From positions 82,933 to 146,932 of the forward strand of contig CAZHTF010000001.1 of the NCBI GenBank assembly GCA_964535305.1: DNA of 64,000 nt, written 5' to 3'. The DNA is from CAZHTF01 sp964535305. Lineage in GTDB: Bacteria; Planctomycetota; Phycisphaerae; UBA1845; Fen-1342. Below, in pieces: positions 1 to 8,350 of this stretch. The stretch's first letter is position 1. The number at the start of each line of letters is the position of its first letter. The position numbers and the translations under genes are program-made. The notes beneath the pieces are model-generated. The model had not been told where the DNA came from, made no database searches, and saw only the letters and a program-made list of their open reading frames with translations.

Positions 1-839
1 ACCAGCGTGATCGCGGCAGGCGCTTCGAAGGCGACGCGGCCCTTGATGCCCAGAATCGTGTCGCCGACATGCATTCCGCGGCCGACGCCGTGGCGTCCGC
101 CGCGCTCGTTCAACGCCTCGATCAGCGTGACCGGGTCAAGCGCCCGCTGCTCCAGCGCCACCGGAATGCCCTGGTCGAACGCAATGTCGATCACCTCAGC
201 GCTCGCCGGCCGCTTGCCAGGCGGCGCGGTGATGGCGTACGCATCTTCAGGCAGTACGCCGTCGCTGCGATGCGTCTCTTTCCCGCCGATCGTGGTGCCC
301 CACAGCCCGCGATTCACGGAATACGCAGTGGTTTTGGCGGGCACGTGCACACCGCGCTGCTCGAGATACGCCCTCTCCTGCTCGCGTGAGAGCGCCTGCT
401 CGCGAATCGGGGCCAGCAGCGCGATCTCCGGGGCCAGAATGCGGAAGGCGCTGTCAAAGCGCACCTGATCGTTGCCCGCGCCGGTCGAGCCGTGCACCAG
501 GGCGGCGGCCGCAACCGAGCGCGCGTACTCCGCGCAGGCGCGGGCCTGCACGAAGCGCTCGGCGGAAACACAGAGCGGGTACACCTCTCCACGAAGTGCA
601 TTCGCGAAGATCAGGTAGCGGAGCGTGTCGCGGAAAAGCGCGGCTCGCGCGTCAATCAGCCGCCAATGGGCAGCGCCGGCCTGCTGCGCCCGGCCTTCAA
701 TGGTGCGTAGCTCGTCCCCGTCGAAGCCGCCGGTCTGCACGGTAACAGCGTGTACGGCGTAACCCTGTTCGCGCAGCCAGAGGGCGCAATAGGTCGTGTC
801 GAGTCCACCGGAGAATGCCAGCACCGCGATCTTGCTCAT
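1..839 (-). CDS. argG: argininosuccinate synthase, 3' end cut by window edge
   Basis: This enzyme joins citrulline and aspartate using ATP, the penultimate step of arginine biosynthesis, in the cytoplasm. The reading frame starts at an ATG at 837-839 and stays open to the left edge, giving about 279 of the roughly 400 residues usual for the family. The ATP-binding P-loop AFSGGLDTT lies at residues 8-16, and GSTGAGNDQVRF at 117-128 is the family's citrulline/ATP-site signature. The gene follows argR on the same strand after a 70 bp gap, so the two probably form an argR-argG operon under the ARG-box promoter at about 1.43 kb. The C-terminal part is outside the window. The identification is secure. 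Confidence 0.95.
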   Translation of the reverse strand, partial: MSKIAVLAFSGGLDTTYCALWLREQGYAVHAVTVQTGGFDGDELRTIEGRAQQAGAAHWRLIDARAALFRDTLRYLIFANALRGEVYPLCVSAERFVQARACAEYARSVAAAALVHGSTGAGNDQVRFDSAFRILAPEIALLAPIREQALSREQERAYLEQRGVHVPAKTTAYSVNRGLWGTTIGGKETHRSDGVLPEDAYAITAPPGKRPASAEVIDIAFDQGIPVALEQRALDPVTLIEALNERGGRHGVGRGMHVGDTILGIKGRVAFEAPAAITL

Positions 840-909
840 TTTTCCCTACGACTCCAGGCGAAAAGACGCGCGCCGCTTGAGAACGTTTCGCTGCGGCAGT
901 CGGGATGAA

Positions 910-1380
910 TCAGACGGAAGCGGCGGCGGACGCTGGTCGCGCCCAACCTCGCAATGAGGCGACGACGCGGCCCTGGTCGCTACGGCTCTTGACGGCGATG
1001 AAGATGGTGTCGTCACCGGCGAGCGTGCCGATGACTTCGGCAAGCTGCTGGCGATCCAGCGTGACGGCCACGGAGCTCGCCTCGCCGGAGGGCGTGCGAA
1101 CGACGATGAGGTTAGCGCCTACGGGGCGGATACTGGTAATTAATCCAGACAGTTCGTGTGCGACCGGGTCAGCCGCCTGGCCAAGCACGACGCCACTGGC
1201 CGGGACATAGCGGCCGCGGATTTTCACCAGGCCAAGCTCGCGCATGTCGCGGCTGATGCTGGCTTGCGTGACTTGCAGGCCGAAGCGGCGCATGAGCTGC
1301 ACGATCTGACCCTGGCTCGCGATCGAGCGCTCGCGGACGATCTGCAGCAAACGAGCTTGGCGAACCTGCTTTTCGCGCAT
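910..1380 (-). CDS. argR: arginine repressor ArgR
   Basis: This is the arginine-sensing DNA-binding repressor of arginine metabolism, 156 residues and the usual family length. The N-terminal winged helix-turn-helix carries TQASISRDMRELGLVK at residues 38-53, the family signature. The C-terminal oligomerisation and arginine-binding domain carries GDDTIF at 122-127, whose aspartates bind arginine in known ArgR proteins. It starts at the ATG at 1378-1380 and lies upstream of argG on the same strand. An ARG box overlaps the -10 of the only good promoter upstream, so autoregulation and arginine repression of argG are likely. The function is well supported. Confidence 0.95.
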   Translation of the reverse strand: MREKQVRQARLLQIVRERSIASQGQIVQLMRRFGLQVTQASISRDMRELGLVKIRGRYVPASGVVLGQAADPVAHELSGLITSIRPVGANLIVVRTPSGEASSVAVTLDRQQLAEVIGTLAGDDTIFIAVKSRSDQGRVVASLRGWARPASAAASV

Positions 1381-1416
1381 CGCGATCCTCTAGCCCTGTG
1401 GCATAAGTCGACACAG

Positions 1417-1434
1417 AATGTATATTAATACAAC
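1417..1434 (-). promoter_or_regulatory. ARG box (ArgR operator)
   Basis: The 18-mer AATGTATATTAATACAAC is an AT-rich imperfect palindrome in a GC-rich region. It matches the E. coli ARG-box consensus WNTGAATWWWWATTCANW at nearly all fixed positions, differing mainly by a symmetric A-to-T swap in each half. It covers the -10 of the argR promoter, where a bound repressor would block RNA polymerase. Confidence 0.7.
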
Positions 1435-1452
1435 ACCACTTCGGTAAGTCAA
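1425..1452 (-). promoter_or_regulatory. sigma70-type promoter of argR-argG
   Basis: Read on the minus strand, there is a -35 TTGACT (1452 to 1447), a 16 bp spacer and a -10 TATTAA (1430 to 1425), or ATTAAT with a 17 bp spacer. This is the best -35/-10 pair upstream of argR and it overlaps the ARG box. The transcript would start about 40 bp before the argR ATG. Confidence 0.55.
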
Positions 1453-1980
1453 GCACATCGCCCGCAACTCGCCCGAGAAATTTCTCCACGCGCGCCACCG
1501 CCGTGCGTCGCGGCCCATCACACCGCTCGTGCCCAGCGAGCAGCCTGCTCGCAGGGTGTCAGCGACGACGCGCTTCGCGCCAGGTACGCCGCGCGCATGC
1601 GCCTGTCGCAACTGTTCACGCCGCGCTCGCGTCGCGCCGCACACCAGCGGCTGACAGCTTCGTACCCAGCCAGGCGACAGCCGCGCGGAGCTTCGTGCAC
1701 GCCCGGGAAGCGGCCAGGACGCCGCTGATGACATGCGCGACAGGCACTGCTGCTACAACTGCGTTCTCTAACTTGATGCCGAGAGATTGGCGCCCTGACG
1801 CTCGCGTGTGCTGCGCCGCCACCTGATTGGCTGGACAGCGCACGCGCTGCCGCGGCGGGCTTGCCCGCACGCGAAGCTCGCGCAAAAGCGGCCGCTCGGC
1901 GTGGCGATCAGGCCCGATTTCGGATAGAAATCGCATAGATGAATTGAGCGTTCTGCTTCGGAGGCGCTAAGCCGAAAACC
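1453..1980. other. intergenic region between argR and dnaN
   Basis: This divergent spacer of more than 500 bp holds no gene I can support. I looked for DnaA boxes (TTATCCACA-like) because dnaN and gyrB follow, and saw no convincing cluster, so I do not call an origin. It contains a 12 bp perfect palindrome GAGAAATTTCTC at 1475-1486, which could be an operator. A stronger GC-rich dyad at 1532-1556 is listed separately. A GGAGG at 1960-1964 lies 16 bp before the dnaN ATG, rather far for an ordinary ribosome binding site, and TTCGG/CCGAA could fold around it. Confidence 0.5.
1532..1556. repeat. 25 bp near-perfect dyad
   Basis: The arms GCGAGCAG (1536-1543) and CTGCTCGC (1545-1552) flank a single C. 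They are extended by CCC and GGG outside an A/A mismatch. As RNA this would be a very stable hairpin, and as DNA a candidate binding site. No T-tract follows, so it is not a standard terminator. Confidence 0.5.
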
Positions 1981-3099
1981 ATGAAGATCACGCTCCCTCG
2001 CATCGCCTTGCTCGACGCGCTGTCGGCCGCCTCAAACCTGATCAGCACCCGCACGACCAAGCCCATCCTGGCCTGCGTCAAGCTTTCCACCGGCGACAAG
2101 CTGCTCGAGGTCCAAGCCACCGACGGCGAAGCCGGCCTGCGAATCAGCCTGCGCGGCGTGTTGATCGATCAGCCCGGCCAGGCGGTCATCCCGGCCGAGC
2201 GCCTGCTCCGAATCGTGCGCGAAATGGCGGACGCAGAGCTGCGGCTCGAAGTCGCCGAGCGGCAGTGTACGATCCGCGGCGCGGGCTCAGATTTCCGCAT
2301 CTTCGTCATGAGCGTGGCGGATTTTCCGCCGCTGTCGGCTTTCGAGGAAGAGCCGGACCTTACCATCTCGGGCGTCGAGCTGCGGCGAATGATCGGCCTG
2401 ACGATTTACGCAGCGGCCCGCGAGACCAGCCGCTACGCGATCAACGGCGTACTCTGGAAAAAGCAGGGAAAGCGGCTCTTCCTGGTTGCGACCGACGGCC
2501 GACGGTTGGCGCGCTCCGGTGGAGGACTGCGCGATACGCGGACGGCGGATTTCGACGCGATTGTTCCGGCTCGGGCGCTGGGCGTATTCGAAAAGGTCTT
2601 CACGCCGCCCAAGGCGGACGAGGACTGGCTAATTTCGATCAAGGTTCAGCCGAACCAGGTACTGTTTAAGTCGCGAGATGTCTTGCTCGCGTCGGTGCTG
2701 GTGGAGGGGCATTTTCCGCAGTACGAAGGGGTCATCCCGAAGTCGAACGACAACCGCGCCAAGCTGCTGCGAAACGAGTTGATCGGCGCCATCCGCCAGG
2801 CGGAGATACTGACGACCGAGGAATCGCGGGCCGTGCGGATGTCGTTCGAGGCCGAGCAACTGGTGATCACCGCCAATTCGCCCGAGCAGGGCGACGCGCG
2901 CGTCTCGCTGCCGATCGAATACGACGGCAAGCCGCTGGAGATCGGGTTCAACCCGGTGTTTCTGCTGGATGCGCTGCGCGTGCTGCAGCAGGAGCAGGTG
3001 TTTATCGAGCTGGAAGATACGTTTCGCCCGGGGGTACTGTGCGGCGAGGACAAGAACGACTTCTTGTACGTGGTGATGCCGGTGTCGTTATCCAGTTAG
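1981..3099 (+). CDS. dnaN: DNA polymerase III sliding clamp (beta)
   Basis: This is the ring-shaped processivity clamp that tethers DNA polymerase III to DNA. The 372-residue product has the usual length and three-domain build. It begins MKITLPRIALLDAL and carries family landmarks such as RETSRYAINGVLW in the middle domain and an ending close to YVVMPVSL. The ATG at 1981 follows the 540 bp spacer. It leads a compact block, with DUF721/dciA 27 bp downstream and gyrB after that. dnaA and recF, which often flank dnaN elsewhere, are absent here. Identification is secure. Confidence 0.97.
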   Translation: MKITLPRIALLDALSAASNLISTRTTKPILACVKLSTGDKLLEVQATDGEAGLRISLRGVLIDQPGQAVIPAERLLRIVREMADAELRLEVAERQCTIRGAGSDFRIFVMSVADFPPLSAFEEEPDLTISGVELRRMIGLTIYAAARETSRYAINGVLWKKQGKRLFLVATDGRRLARSGGGLRDTRTADFDAIVPARALGVFEKVFTPPKADEDWLISIKVQPNQVLFKSRDVLLASVLVEGHFPQYEGVIPKSNDNRAKLLRNELIGAIRQAEILTTEESRAVRMSFEAEQLVITANSPEQGDARVSLPIEYDGKPLEIGFNPVFLLDALRVLQQEQVFIELEDTFRPGVLCGEDKNDFLYVVMPVSLSS

Positions 3100-3126
3100 G
3101 CGGCGCGCAGCGCGCGGTCCCAGTTG

Positions 3127-3495
3127 ATGAACGAACGTCAGTACAAGCAGATCCTGGAGAATCACCGCCGCCGCGGGCCACGGGCCCTGTTTCAATCCGG
3201 TCCGGAGCAGGCGATTCTGCGAGCGGCGGCCCGCAGCGTTCGTCGGCAACAGGCGGCGCAGGAAGCCTGGGAGCGAATCGCGGCGCCGGGCTGGCTGGGG
3301 CAGGCGCAGGTCGGCGGCGTGCAGGACGGCGTGCTCGAGATCGACGTGAATGACGAGGTGCTTTGCCGGCGGCTGCGGCAGCAAGCGCAGCGGCTGCGGC
3401 GCGCGCTTGCGCCGTTTGTGCCTGGGCTGCTGGAGGTACGTATCCGCGCCCGGCACGACGCTGCGGACTTCCCCGAGGACAACCGCATTTCATGA
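3127..3495 (+). CDS. dciA: DUF721 / DciA-like protein
   Basis: A small protein of 122 residues between dnaN and gyrB. Its size, context and sequence (basic N-terminus, an ILRAAARSVRR helix, then a hydrophobic strand-rich core with a VLEIDV strand) fit the DUF721 family, now called DciA, which loads or stimulates the replicative helicase DnaB in bacteria lacking DnaC/DnaI. A TTG at 3124 directly precedes the ATG at 3127; I prefer the ATG. The stop codon overlaps the gyrB start (ATGA), so translation is probably coupled. It occupies the place that recF often takes between dnaN and gyrB. The family is likely; the helicase-loading role is inferred. Confidence 0.75.
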   Translation: MNERQYKQILENHRRRGPRALFQSGPEQAILRAAARSVRRQQAAQEAWERIAAPGWLGQAQVGGVQDGVLEIDVNDEVLCRRLRQQAQRLRRALAPFVPGLLEVRIRARHDAADFPEDNRIS

Positions 3496-5945
3496 GCGAC
3501 ACCGTACTCAGCACGCAAGCCGTCTACGACGAGTCGAAAGTGCAAGTGCTCGAAGACACCGAGCACGTCCGCAAGCGGCCCGGCATGTACATCGGCGACA
3601 CCGGGCTCTATGGCCTGCATCACCTGGTCTACGAAGTCGTCGACAACGCCATCGACGAGGCCATGGCTGGCGTCTGCAAGAACATCGGCGTGATCATCCG
3701 TGCCGATGGCAGCATCAGCGTGGAGGATGACGGCCGCGGCTTTCCCGTGGGCATCAAGGAGGAATTCGGCCTCTCCGCGATGGAGCTGTGCCTCACCAAG
3801 CTGGGCGCCGGCGCGAAATTCGAACGCGACTCGTACAAGGTCTCCGGCGGGCTGCACGGCGTGGGCGTCAGCGTGGTGAACTTCCTCTCCGAGCGGATGG
3901 AGGTCAACACCTGCCGCGACGGCCAGCTCTGGACCATCGGTTTTGTGCGCGGCAAGACAGCCCGACCGCTGGAAATGATCGGCAATGCGCCGCGGAGCGG
4001 CACGCGCGTCGAGTTCAAGCCCGACGGCACCATCTTTCCAGAGATCGACTTTCATTACGACATTCTCTCGCGCCGCCTGCGCGAGCTGGCGTACCTGAAT
4101 TCCGGCCTGACCATCACGCTGACGGACGAACGGGCCGACAAGCACGAAGTCTTCTGTTTCGAGCGCGGGCTGGCCCAGTTCGTGCAGCATCTGAACGAAG
4201 GCAAGGAAAGCCTGCACAACACCGTCAGCTTCCGCCGCGAGGACGCGGCCCAGCGGCTGATCTGCGAGGTGGCGTTTCAGTACAACGATTCGTACAGCGA
4301 GACGATGCTCTCGTTCGTCAACAACATCAACACCAAGGAAGGCGGCACGCACCTTTCGGGCTTTCGCGCGGCGCTGACCCGCGCGGTGAACAACTACGCC
4401 CGCAAGAACAACCTGATCAAGCCCAACGATCCGCCGCCGCAGGGCGAAGATATCCGCGAGGGACTGACTGCGATCATCTCGGTGATGGTGCCGGAGCCGC
4501 AGTTTGAAGGTCAGACCAAGACCAAGCTGGGCAACAGCGAGGTGGGCACGTTCGTCGAGTCCGCCGTGAACGAGCTTTTGGGCAACTACCTCGAGGAGCA
4601 TCCGCCCGAGGCCAAGCGCATCGTGGGCAAGGCGGTGCAGGCGGCCCTGGCGCGCGAGGCCGCCCGCAAGGCCCGCGAGACGGCCCGCAAGTCCGCCATG
4701 TCCGGCGCGGGCATGTCGCGCAAGCTGGTGGATTGCTCGAGCCGCGACGTGGCCTCGACCGAGCTCTATATCGTCGAAGGCGATTCGGCGGCCGGCTCGG
4801 CCAAGGGCTATCGCGACGCCAAGACCCAGGCGATCCTGCCGATCCGCGGCAAGATCTTGAATGTCGAGAAAGCCCGGCTGCACAAAGTGCTTAGCCATGA
4901 GGAGATCCTTGAGATCATCAAAGCGCTCGGCACCGGCATCGGCCCGGAAGACTTTGACGCAAGCAAGCTGCGCTACGGGCGGATCATCCTGATGACCGAC
5001 GCCGACGTAGACGGCTCACACATTCGCACGCTGCTGCTGACGTTCTTCTTCCGGCAGATGCGGGCCCTGATTGAGCGTGGCGCGATCTACATCGCCCAGC
5101 CGCCGCTGTATCAGCTCAAGAAGGGCAAGAAAATCGAGTACCTGCTGGACGATGGTTCGCTGAATCGCCGCCTGGCCAGCCTGGGCCTGGAGGGCAGCGC
5201 CCTGCAAATTCGCCGCGAAGGCCTGCCGCCCGAGGTGCTGGATCAGCCACAACTCAGCGAGTTGCTGCGGCTGGTCGAGGAGATCGAACGGCAGGCGAAA
5301 ATCCTCTCGCGCCGCGGCATCGATTTTCGCCGATTCGTGGAAGACAACTACGCCAACGGCGAGTTGCCGGCGTATCGCGTGCAGCTTGGCCAGGACGATC
5401 GCTTCTTCAGCAGCGACGAGGAAGTCGAGGCGTTCCGCCGCGAGCAGGCCGCAACCGGCGTGCTGGTCAACAAGACCGAACTGGGCGAAGCGCGCGTCCT
5501 CGCGCAATTGCTGGCCGAGCTGGCTGATTTCCACTGCTCGGCCGACGACCTGTTCCTAAGCCGCGAGGAGCAAGTCACCGGCGAGATGAGCCAAGCCACG
5601 TTCGTCGTCGTCAACAGCGGCGGCGACGGCGAGCCGGTCGAGCTGGACAATCTGACGCAACTTCCGAGCGCGGTGCGCGCGATCGGTGGCCGCGGCTGGG
5701 GGACCAAGCGCTTCAAGGGTTTGGGCGAAATGAACAAGGAGGAGCTCTGGAGCACCACCATGGACCCGGCCAACCGCGTGATGCGAAAGGTAGTTGTGGG
5801 CGAAACCGCCGCGGACCCGGAGCAGGCCGACTTGGATGCACACGAGGCAGATCGCATTTTCAGCATCCTGATGGGCGAAGACGTCGAGAGCCGCCGCGAG
5901 TTCATCGACCAGAACGCGATCCACGTGAAAAACCTGGACATTTGA
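3492..5945 (+). CDS. gyrB: DNA gyrase subunit B
   Basis: This is the ATPase subunit of DNA gyrase, which introduces negative supercoils together with GyrA (not in the window). The product is 817 residues from the ATG at 3492. That start is chosen because the open frame further upstream is only a shadow of dciA, and the family start region reads TEHVRKRPGMYIGDTG. The GHKL ATPase motifs are EVVDNAIDEA and GLHGVGVSVVN. The TOPRIM motifs are VEGDSAAGSAKG and MTDADVDGSHIRTLL, followed by RFKGLGEMN. About 165 extra residues lie between the TOPRIM core and the GLGEMN motif, as in E. coli GyrB and unlike short Gram-positive forms. Its start overlaps the dciA stop. Confidence 0.97.
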   Translation: MSDTVLSTQAVYDESKVQVLEDTEHVRKRPGMYIGDTGLYGLHHLVYEVVDNAIDEAMAGVCKNIGVIIRADGSISVEDDGRGFPVGIKEEFGLSAMELCLTKLGAGAKFERDSYKVSGGLHGVGVSVVNFLSERMEVNTCRDGQLWTIGFVRGKTARPLEMIGNAPRSGTRVEFKPDGTIFPEIDFHYDILSRRLRELAYLNSGLTITLTDERADKHEVFCFERGLAQFVQHLNEGKESLHNTVSFRREDAAQRLICEVAFQYNDSYSETMLSFVNNINTKEGGTHLSGFRAALTRAVNNYARKNNLIKPNDPPPQGEDIREGLTAIISVMVPEPQFEGQTKTKLGNSEVGTFVESAVNELLGNYLEEHPPEAKRIVGKAVQAALAREAARKARETARKSAMSGAGMSRKLVDCSSRDVASTELYIVEGDSAAGSAKGYRDAKTQAILPIRGKILNVEKARLHKVLSHEEILEIIKALGTGIGPEDFDASKLRYGRIILMTDADVDGSHIRTLLLTFFFRQMRALIERGAIYIAQPPLYQLKKGKKIEYLLDDGSLNRRLASLGLEGSALQIRREGLPPEVLDQPQLSELLRLVEEIERQAKILSRRGIDFRRFVEDNYANGELPAYRVQLGQDDRFFSSDEEVEAFRREQAATGVLVNKTELGEARVLAQLLAELADFHCSADDLFLSREEQVTGEMSQATFVVVNSGGDGEPVELDNLTQLPSAVRAIGGRGWGTKRFKGLGEMNKEELWSTTMDPANRVMRKVVVGETAADPEQADLDAHEADRIFSILMGEDVESRREFIDQNAIHVKNLDI

Positions 5946-6016
5946 GCCGCGCCTGCGTTCGCGGACAGCGAAGCGGGCCCTCGATCTGGCGGGCCGCCGC
6001 CTCGGAGTACTCTGCG

Positions 6017-6193
6017 ATGGGCAAACTGATCCGCTTGATCGTGGTGTTGGCGCTGGTCGCCGCGGTGGCGTACTTCGCGCTCGACCAACTGGCCGACCCG
6101 GAAGCGGCCGGTGACCTGCCCGCGGCCCGCGAGGTGGACAAGCCGCGGCTCGAGGAGAAGCACGGCTTCACATCTCAGGGTTTGGGCGGGTAA
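6017..6193 (+). CDS. small single-pass membrane protein
   Basis: A 58-residue protein that I do not recognise. It begins MGKLIRLIVVLALVAAVAYF, a short basic end followed by one strong membrane helix (about residues 4-22), and then an acidic and basic hydrophilic tail ending LGG. A GGAG lies about 10 bases before the ATG at 6017. The frame is open further upstream into the gyrB tail, but the added residues look non-coding. It lies 71 bp after gyrB and may be co-transcribed. No function can be assigned. Confidence 0.5.
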   Translation: MGKLIRLIVVLALVAAVAYFALDQLADPEAAGDLPAAREVDKPRLEEKHGFTSQGLGG

Positions 6194-6243
6194 GGATCCG
6201 CGCCGTGTCGCGCACGCGGCGAACCGCAGCCGGGCGTCGCGCT

Positions 6244-6963
6244 CTACTGCGCTCGAGAACGCGGCTTGACCTGAGAAAATACGAACAGCAACTCGCGGGC
6301 GATTTGCCGGCAACGCTCATCGTACTTTGACGCTTCCTGCGGCGTGTTGTCGAAGGCTTTCGGGTCTTCGAACGGGATCGCGATCCGCTCGCTCGCGCCC
6401 GGCACGCTCGGGCAGGCGCCGTCCGCCTCGCTACAGACCATCACGGCGCAGAAGTTCTTGCGCGGATTGGGCGAGCCGGCATAGGTCTTCGAGAAGCAGG
6501 TCAGCGGCGGCGCCTGCTGGCTGTAACGCACGTGATAGATCGGGTTTTCGTCGCGCGTCGTGCGCTCAATCAGGAACCCGGCCCGCCGCGCGGCCTCGAC
6601 CGCGCGCGGGTTGAAAGCGGTCGCCTCGGTTCCACCCGAATATGCCTCGAACTCCCGCACGCCGACGCGAGCGGCGGCGACCTGTGCCCAGAGCTGCGAG
6701 AGGTGGCTGCGGCGCGAGTTGTGCGTGCAGACAAAGGTCAGCCGCACGGGCTGGTCGCGGTCGACGCACTCCTGCACGTAGCGCGCCAGCGGGGCGAGCT
6801 GCGCCCGGCGTTCCGCTGGGATCTGGTCAAACTCGAGCAGCCGCTGCTGCACGTACTGCTCAAGTGAAGCTTCTAGCCGCACCGGGGTGCTCTCCTGTGC
6901 CGTCGCGGCGGCGACAAGCAGGCAGGCCGTCGCGAGCGCTGGCAAACGGGCGATTGATCGCAC
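6244..6963 (-). CDS. exported low-molecular-weight phosphatase / ArsC-like protein
   Basis: The 239-residue product has a clear signal peptide (residues 1 to about 22, ending ATAQE), an 50-residue helical spacer, and then a low-molecular-weight protein tyrosine phosphatase fold. The P-loop is VCTHNSRRS with the C-X5-R signature at C79 to R85, most like the thioredoxin-type arsenate reductase loop. Later cysteines (FSKTY region, VCSEADGACP) resemble arsenate reductase shuttle cysteines. The start is a GTG at 6961-6963. Export is unusual for a family that is normally cytoplasmic. The TlpA-like thioredoxin gene lies 68 bp upstream on the same strand and could supply reducing power. The fold is sure; substrate (arsenate or phosphotyrosine) is not. 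Confidence 0.8.
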   Translation of the reverse strand: MRSIARLPALATACLLVAAATAQESTPVRLEASLEQYVQQRLLEFDQIPAERRAQLAPLARYVQECVDRDQPVRLTFVCTHNSRRSHLSQLWAQVAAARVGVREFEAYSGGTEATAFNPRAVEAARRAGFLIERTTRDENPIYHVRYSQQAPPLTCFSKTYAGSPNPRKNFCAVMVCSEADGACPSVPGASERIAIPFEDPKAFDNTPQEASKYDERCRQIARELLFVFSQVKPRSRAQ

Positions 6964-7031
6964 GGGTTGACCTCGATAGATGCCGCGCCAATCGGCCCGA
7001 GCGGGCCGAAACCGACAAAAGCTTACTTTCG

Positions 7032-8177
7032 CTACTTCTTGTTGGCAACCGCTTCGAACTCGGCCAACCGTGCGTTGAGCTCCTTGAGTGCGCCTTCGTC
7101 CGCGCCTTCGGCTTGCGCAAGCTCGATCGCAATTTTCTGCAGCGCGACCGCCTGGGCCGCCTCGTTGTTCTTGAAGTGCGCCAGCGCCAGGACATACGTC
7201 GTTGAGGCGTCATTTTTCTGCAGCTCCGCGGCCTTCTTGGCCAGCTCGAGCGCCAGGCCCAGATCGCGCTGTTCGACCGCGGGATGGTCCATAATCAACC
7301 AGGCGGCGTTGCAGAGCGCGGTGGGCTCTTTGCCGTAATACTTCTCCACCGCTTCGCGTAGGAACTTGTAAGCCGCGTCGTACTGCTTGGTGCTCGTCAG
7401 CAGCACCTGGAAGCGGGTCATAGCGAGCCGCGACGCGAGAACCGGATGTTGTGCCGCCAGCGTGTCGAGCCCCGTCAGCACTTCTTCGTGCTTGCCGTCC
7501 CGCATCAGCGGACCGAATTGCTCGAGCTGCGGCTGGGCCGCCCGCAGCGCCTTTTCGATGGCGCGCTGCTCCTTGAAGGCGCGCGTCTGGGCGGCCAGGT
7601 CAAACTTGTCGTCGACGATCTGAGCGAGCACCTTGTCGAGCGCGCTGGGCGAGCCGATCCAGGCAATGCGCCCGCTCTTGTCAACGACGAATGAGCAGGG
7701 GATCGCGTTCTGGCCGGCAGCCCGCATGTAGGCATCGCTGGTAGCGCGGCCCTGGTCCCAGGCGATTGCATAGCCGAGTGCGTCGCCCTTCTCCTCGACC
7801 AGTTTCTCCACGGCTTGCAGCGTGTTCCGGCGGTCCTCACTGGTGAGGCCGATCACCACCAACCCCTTGTCCCTGTAGCGCTTTTGCAACTCGGTCAGAT
7901 GCGGCATGGCGCTGATGCACGGGCCGCACCAGCTCGCCCAGAATTCGACCACATAGACCTTGCCGCGCTCGTACGCCTGCACCGGCTGACCCTTGATCCA
8001 CTCGGCCACCTTCAGCGGTGGGGCGGCATCGCCGACGCAGAGTTCGGCGCCGGCCGGCACCGTCGCAGGCGCGCCGCTCTGTGTTGTAGCCGGCGCGGCG
8101 GGCGGCGCAGTTTGGGCGGCGCTGCCGGCCACAAGCGCGAGAATCGTGACGAGCGTGCAAATGCTGACGCGAGGCAT
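7032..8177 (-). CDS. TlpA-like periplasmic thioredoxin with C-terminal repeats
   Basis: A thiol-disulfide protein predicted to act outside the cytoplasmic membrane. The start ATG at 8175-8177 gives a signal peptide (residues 1 to about 21), a Pro/Ala/Thr-rich linker, and a thioredoxin/AhpC-TSA domain with FWASWCGPC, the CGPC pair being at residues 84-87. After the thioredoxin domain (ending near GSPSALDKVLAQI) come about 190 helical residues with TPR-like periodicity, so it may dock a partner. The open frame runs upstream of 8177, but those residues are Arg-rich and non-coding in look. It is followed by the exported phosphatase/ArsC-like gene on the same strand. 381 residues. Confidence 0.85.
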   Translation of the reverse strand: MPRVSICTLVTILALVAGSAAQTAPPAAPATTQSGAPATVPAGAELCVGDAAPPLKVAEWIKGQPVQAYERGKVYVVEFWASWCGPCISAMPHLTELQKRYRDKGLVVIGLTSEDRRNTLQAVEKLVEEKGDALGYAIAWDQGRATSDAYMRAAGQNAIPCSFVVDKSGRIAWIGSPSALDKVLAQIVDDKFDLAAQTRAFKEQRAIEKALRAAQPQLEQFGPLMRDGKHEEVLTGLDTLAAQHPVLASRLAMTRFQVLLTSTKQYDAAYKFLREAVEKYYGKEPTALCNAAWLIMDHPAVEQRDLGLALELAKKAAELQKNDASTTYVLALAHFKNNEAAQAVALQKIAIELAQAEGADEGALKELNARLAEFEAVANKK

Positions 8178-8272
8178 GCGTGTTCCTGTCTTTGTCGTGA
8201 GGGACCGTCCTTGGCCCGGAAATTCGCGACCAGGACGGCCACGCGGCGGCTGCGTCGCGAGCGAACCGCGGG

Positions 8273-8278
8273 ATTGTA
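8273..8278 (-). promoter_or_regulatory. possible -10 element for the TlpA-like gene
   Basis: TACAAT on the minus strand (5 of 6 to TATAAT), about 95 bp before the ATG at 8177. No good -35 is visible, so support is limited. Confidence 0.3.
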
Positions 8279-8334
8279 GCAGCCCCGAGCAGCCGCGAAA
8301 CCGCCGGCCCATTCGCCAAATCCTGGCGCGCTCG

Positions 8335-8340
8335 TAGAAT
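8335..8340 (+). promoter_or_regulatory. possible -10 element just before the first GT87 gene
   Basis: TAGAAT, with TTCGCC 17 bp upstream as a weak -35. A transcript would begin within a few bases of the ATG at 8351, and no Shine-Dalgarno sequence is present. A nearly leaderless mRNA is possible. Confidence 0.35.
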
Positions 8341-8350
8341 CGCCGGCGAA

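Noticed and set aside
1441..1980. replication origin upstream of dnaN
   Set aside because: No cluster of DnaA boxes and no dnaA gene; only one or two weak partial matches such as TTCTCCACG.
3192..4898. 568-residue minus-strand open frame across gyrB
   Set aside because: Composition is His/Ala/Arg/Leu-rich with no motifs. It is antisense to gyrB, whose GHKL motifs are intact, and such frames are common in GC-rich DNA.
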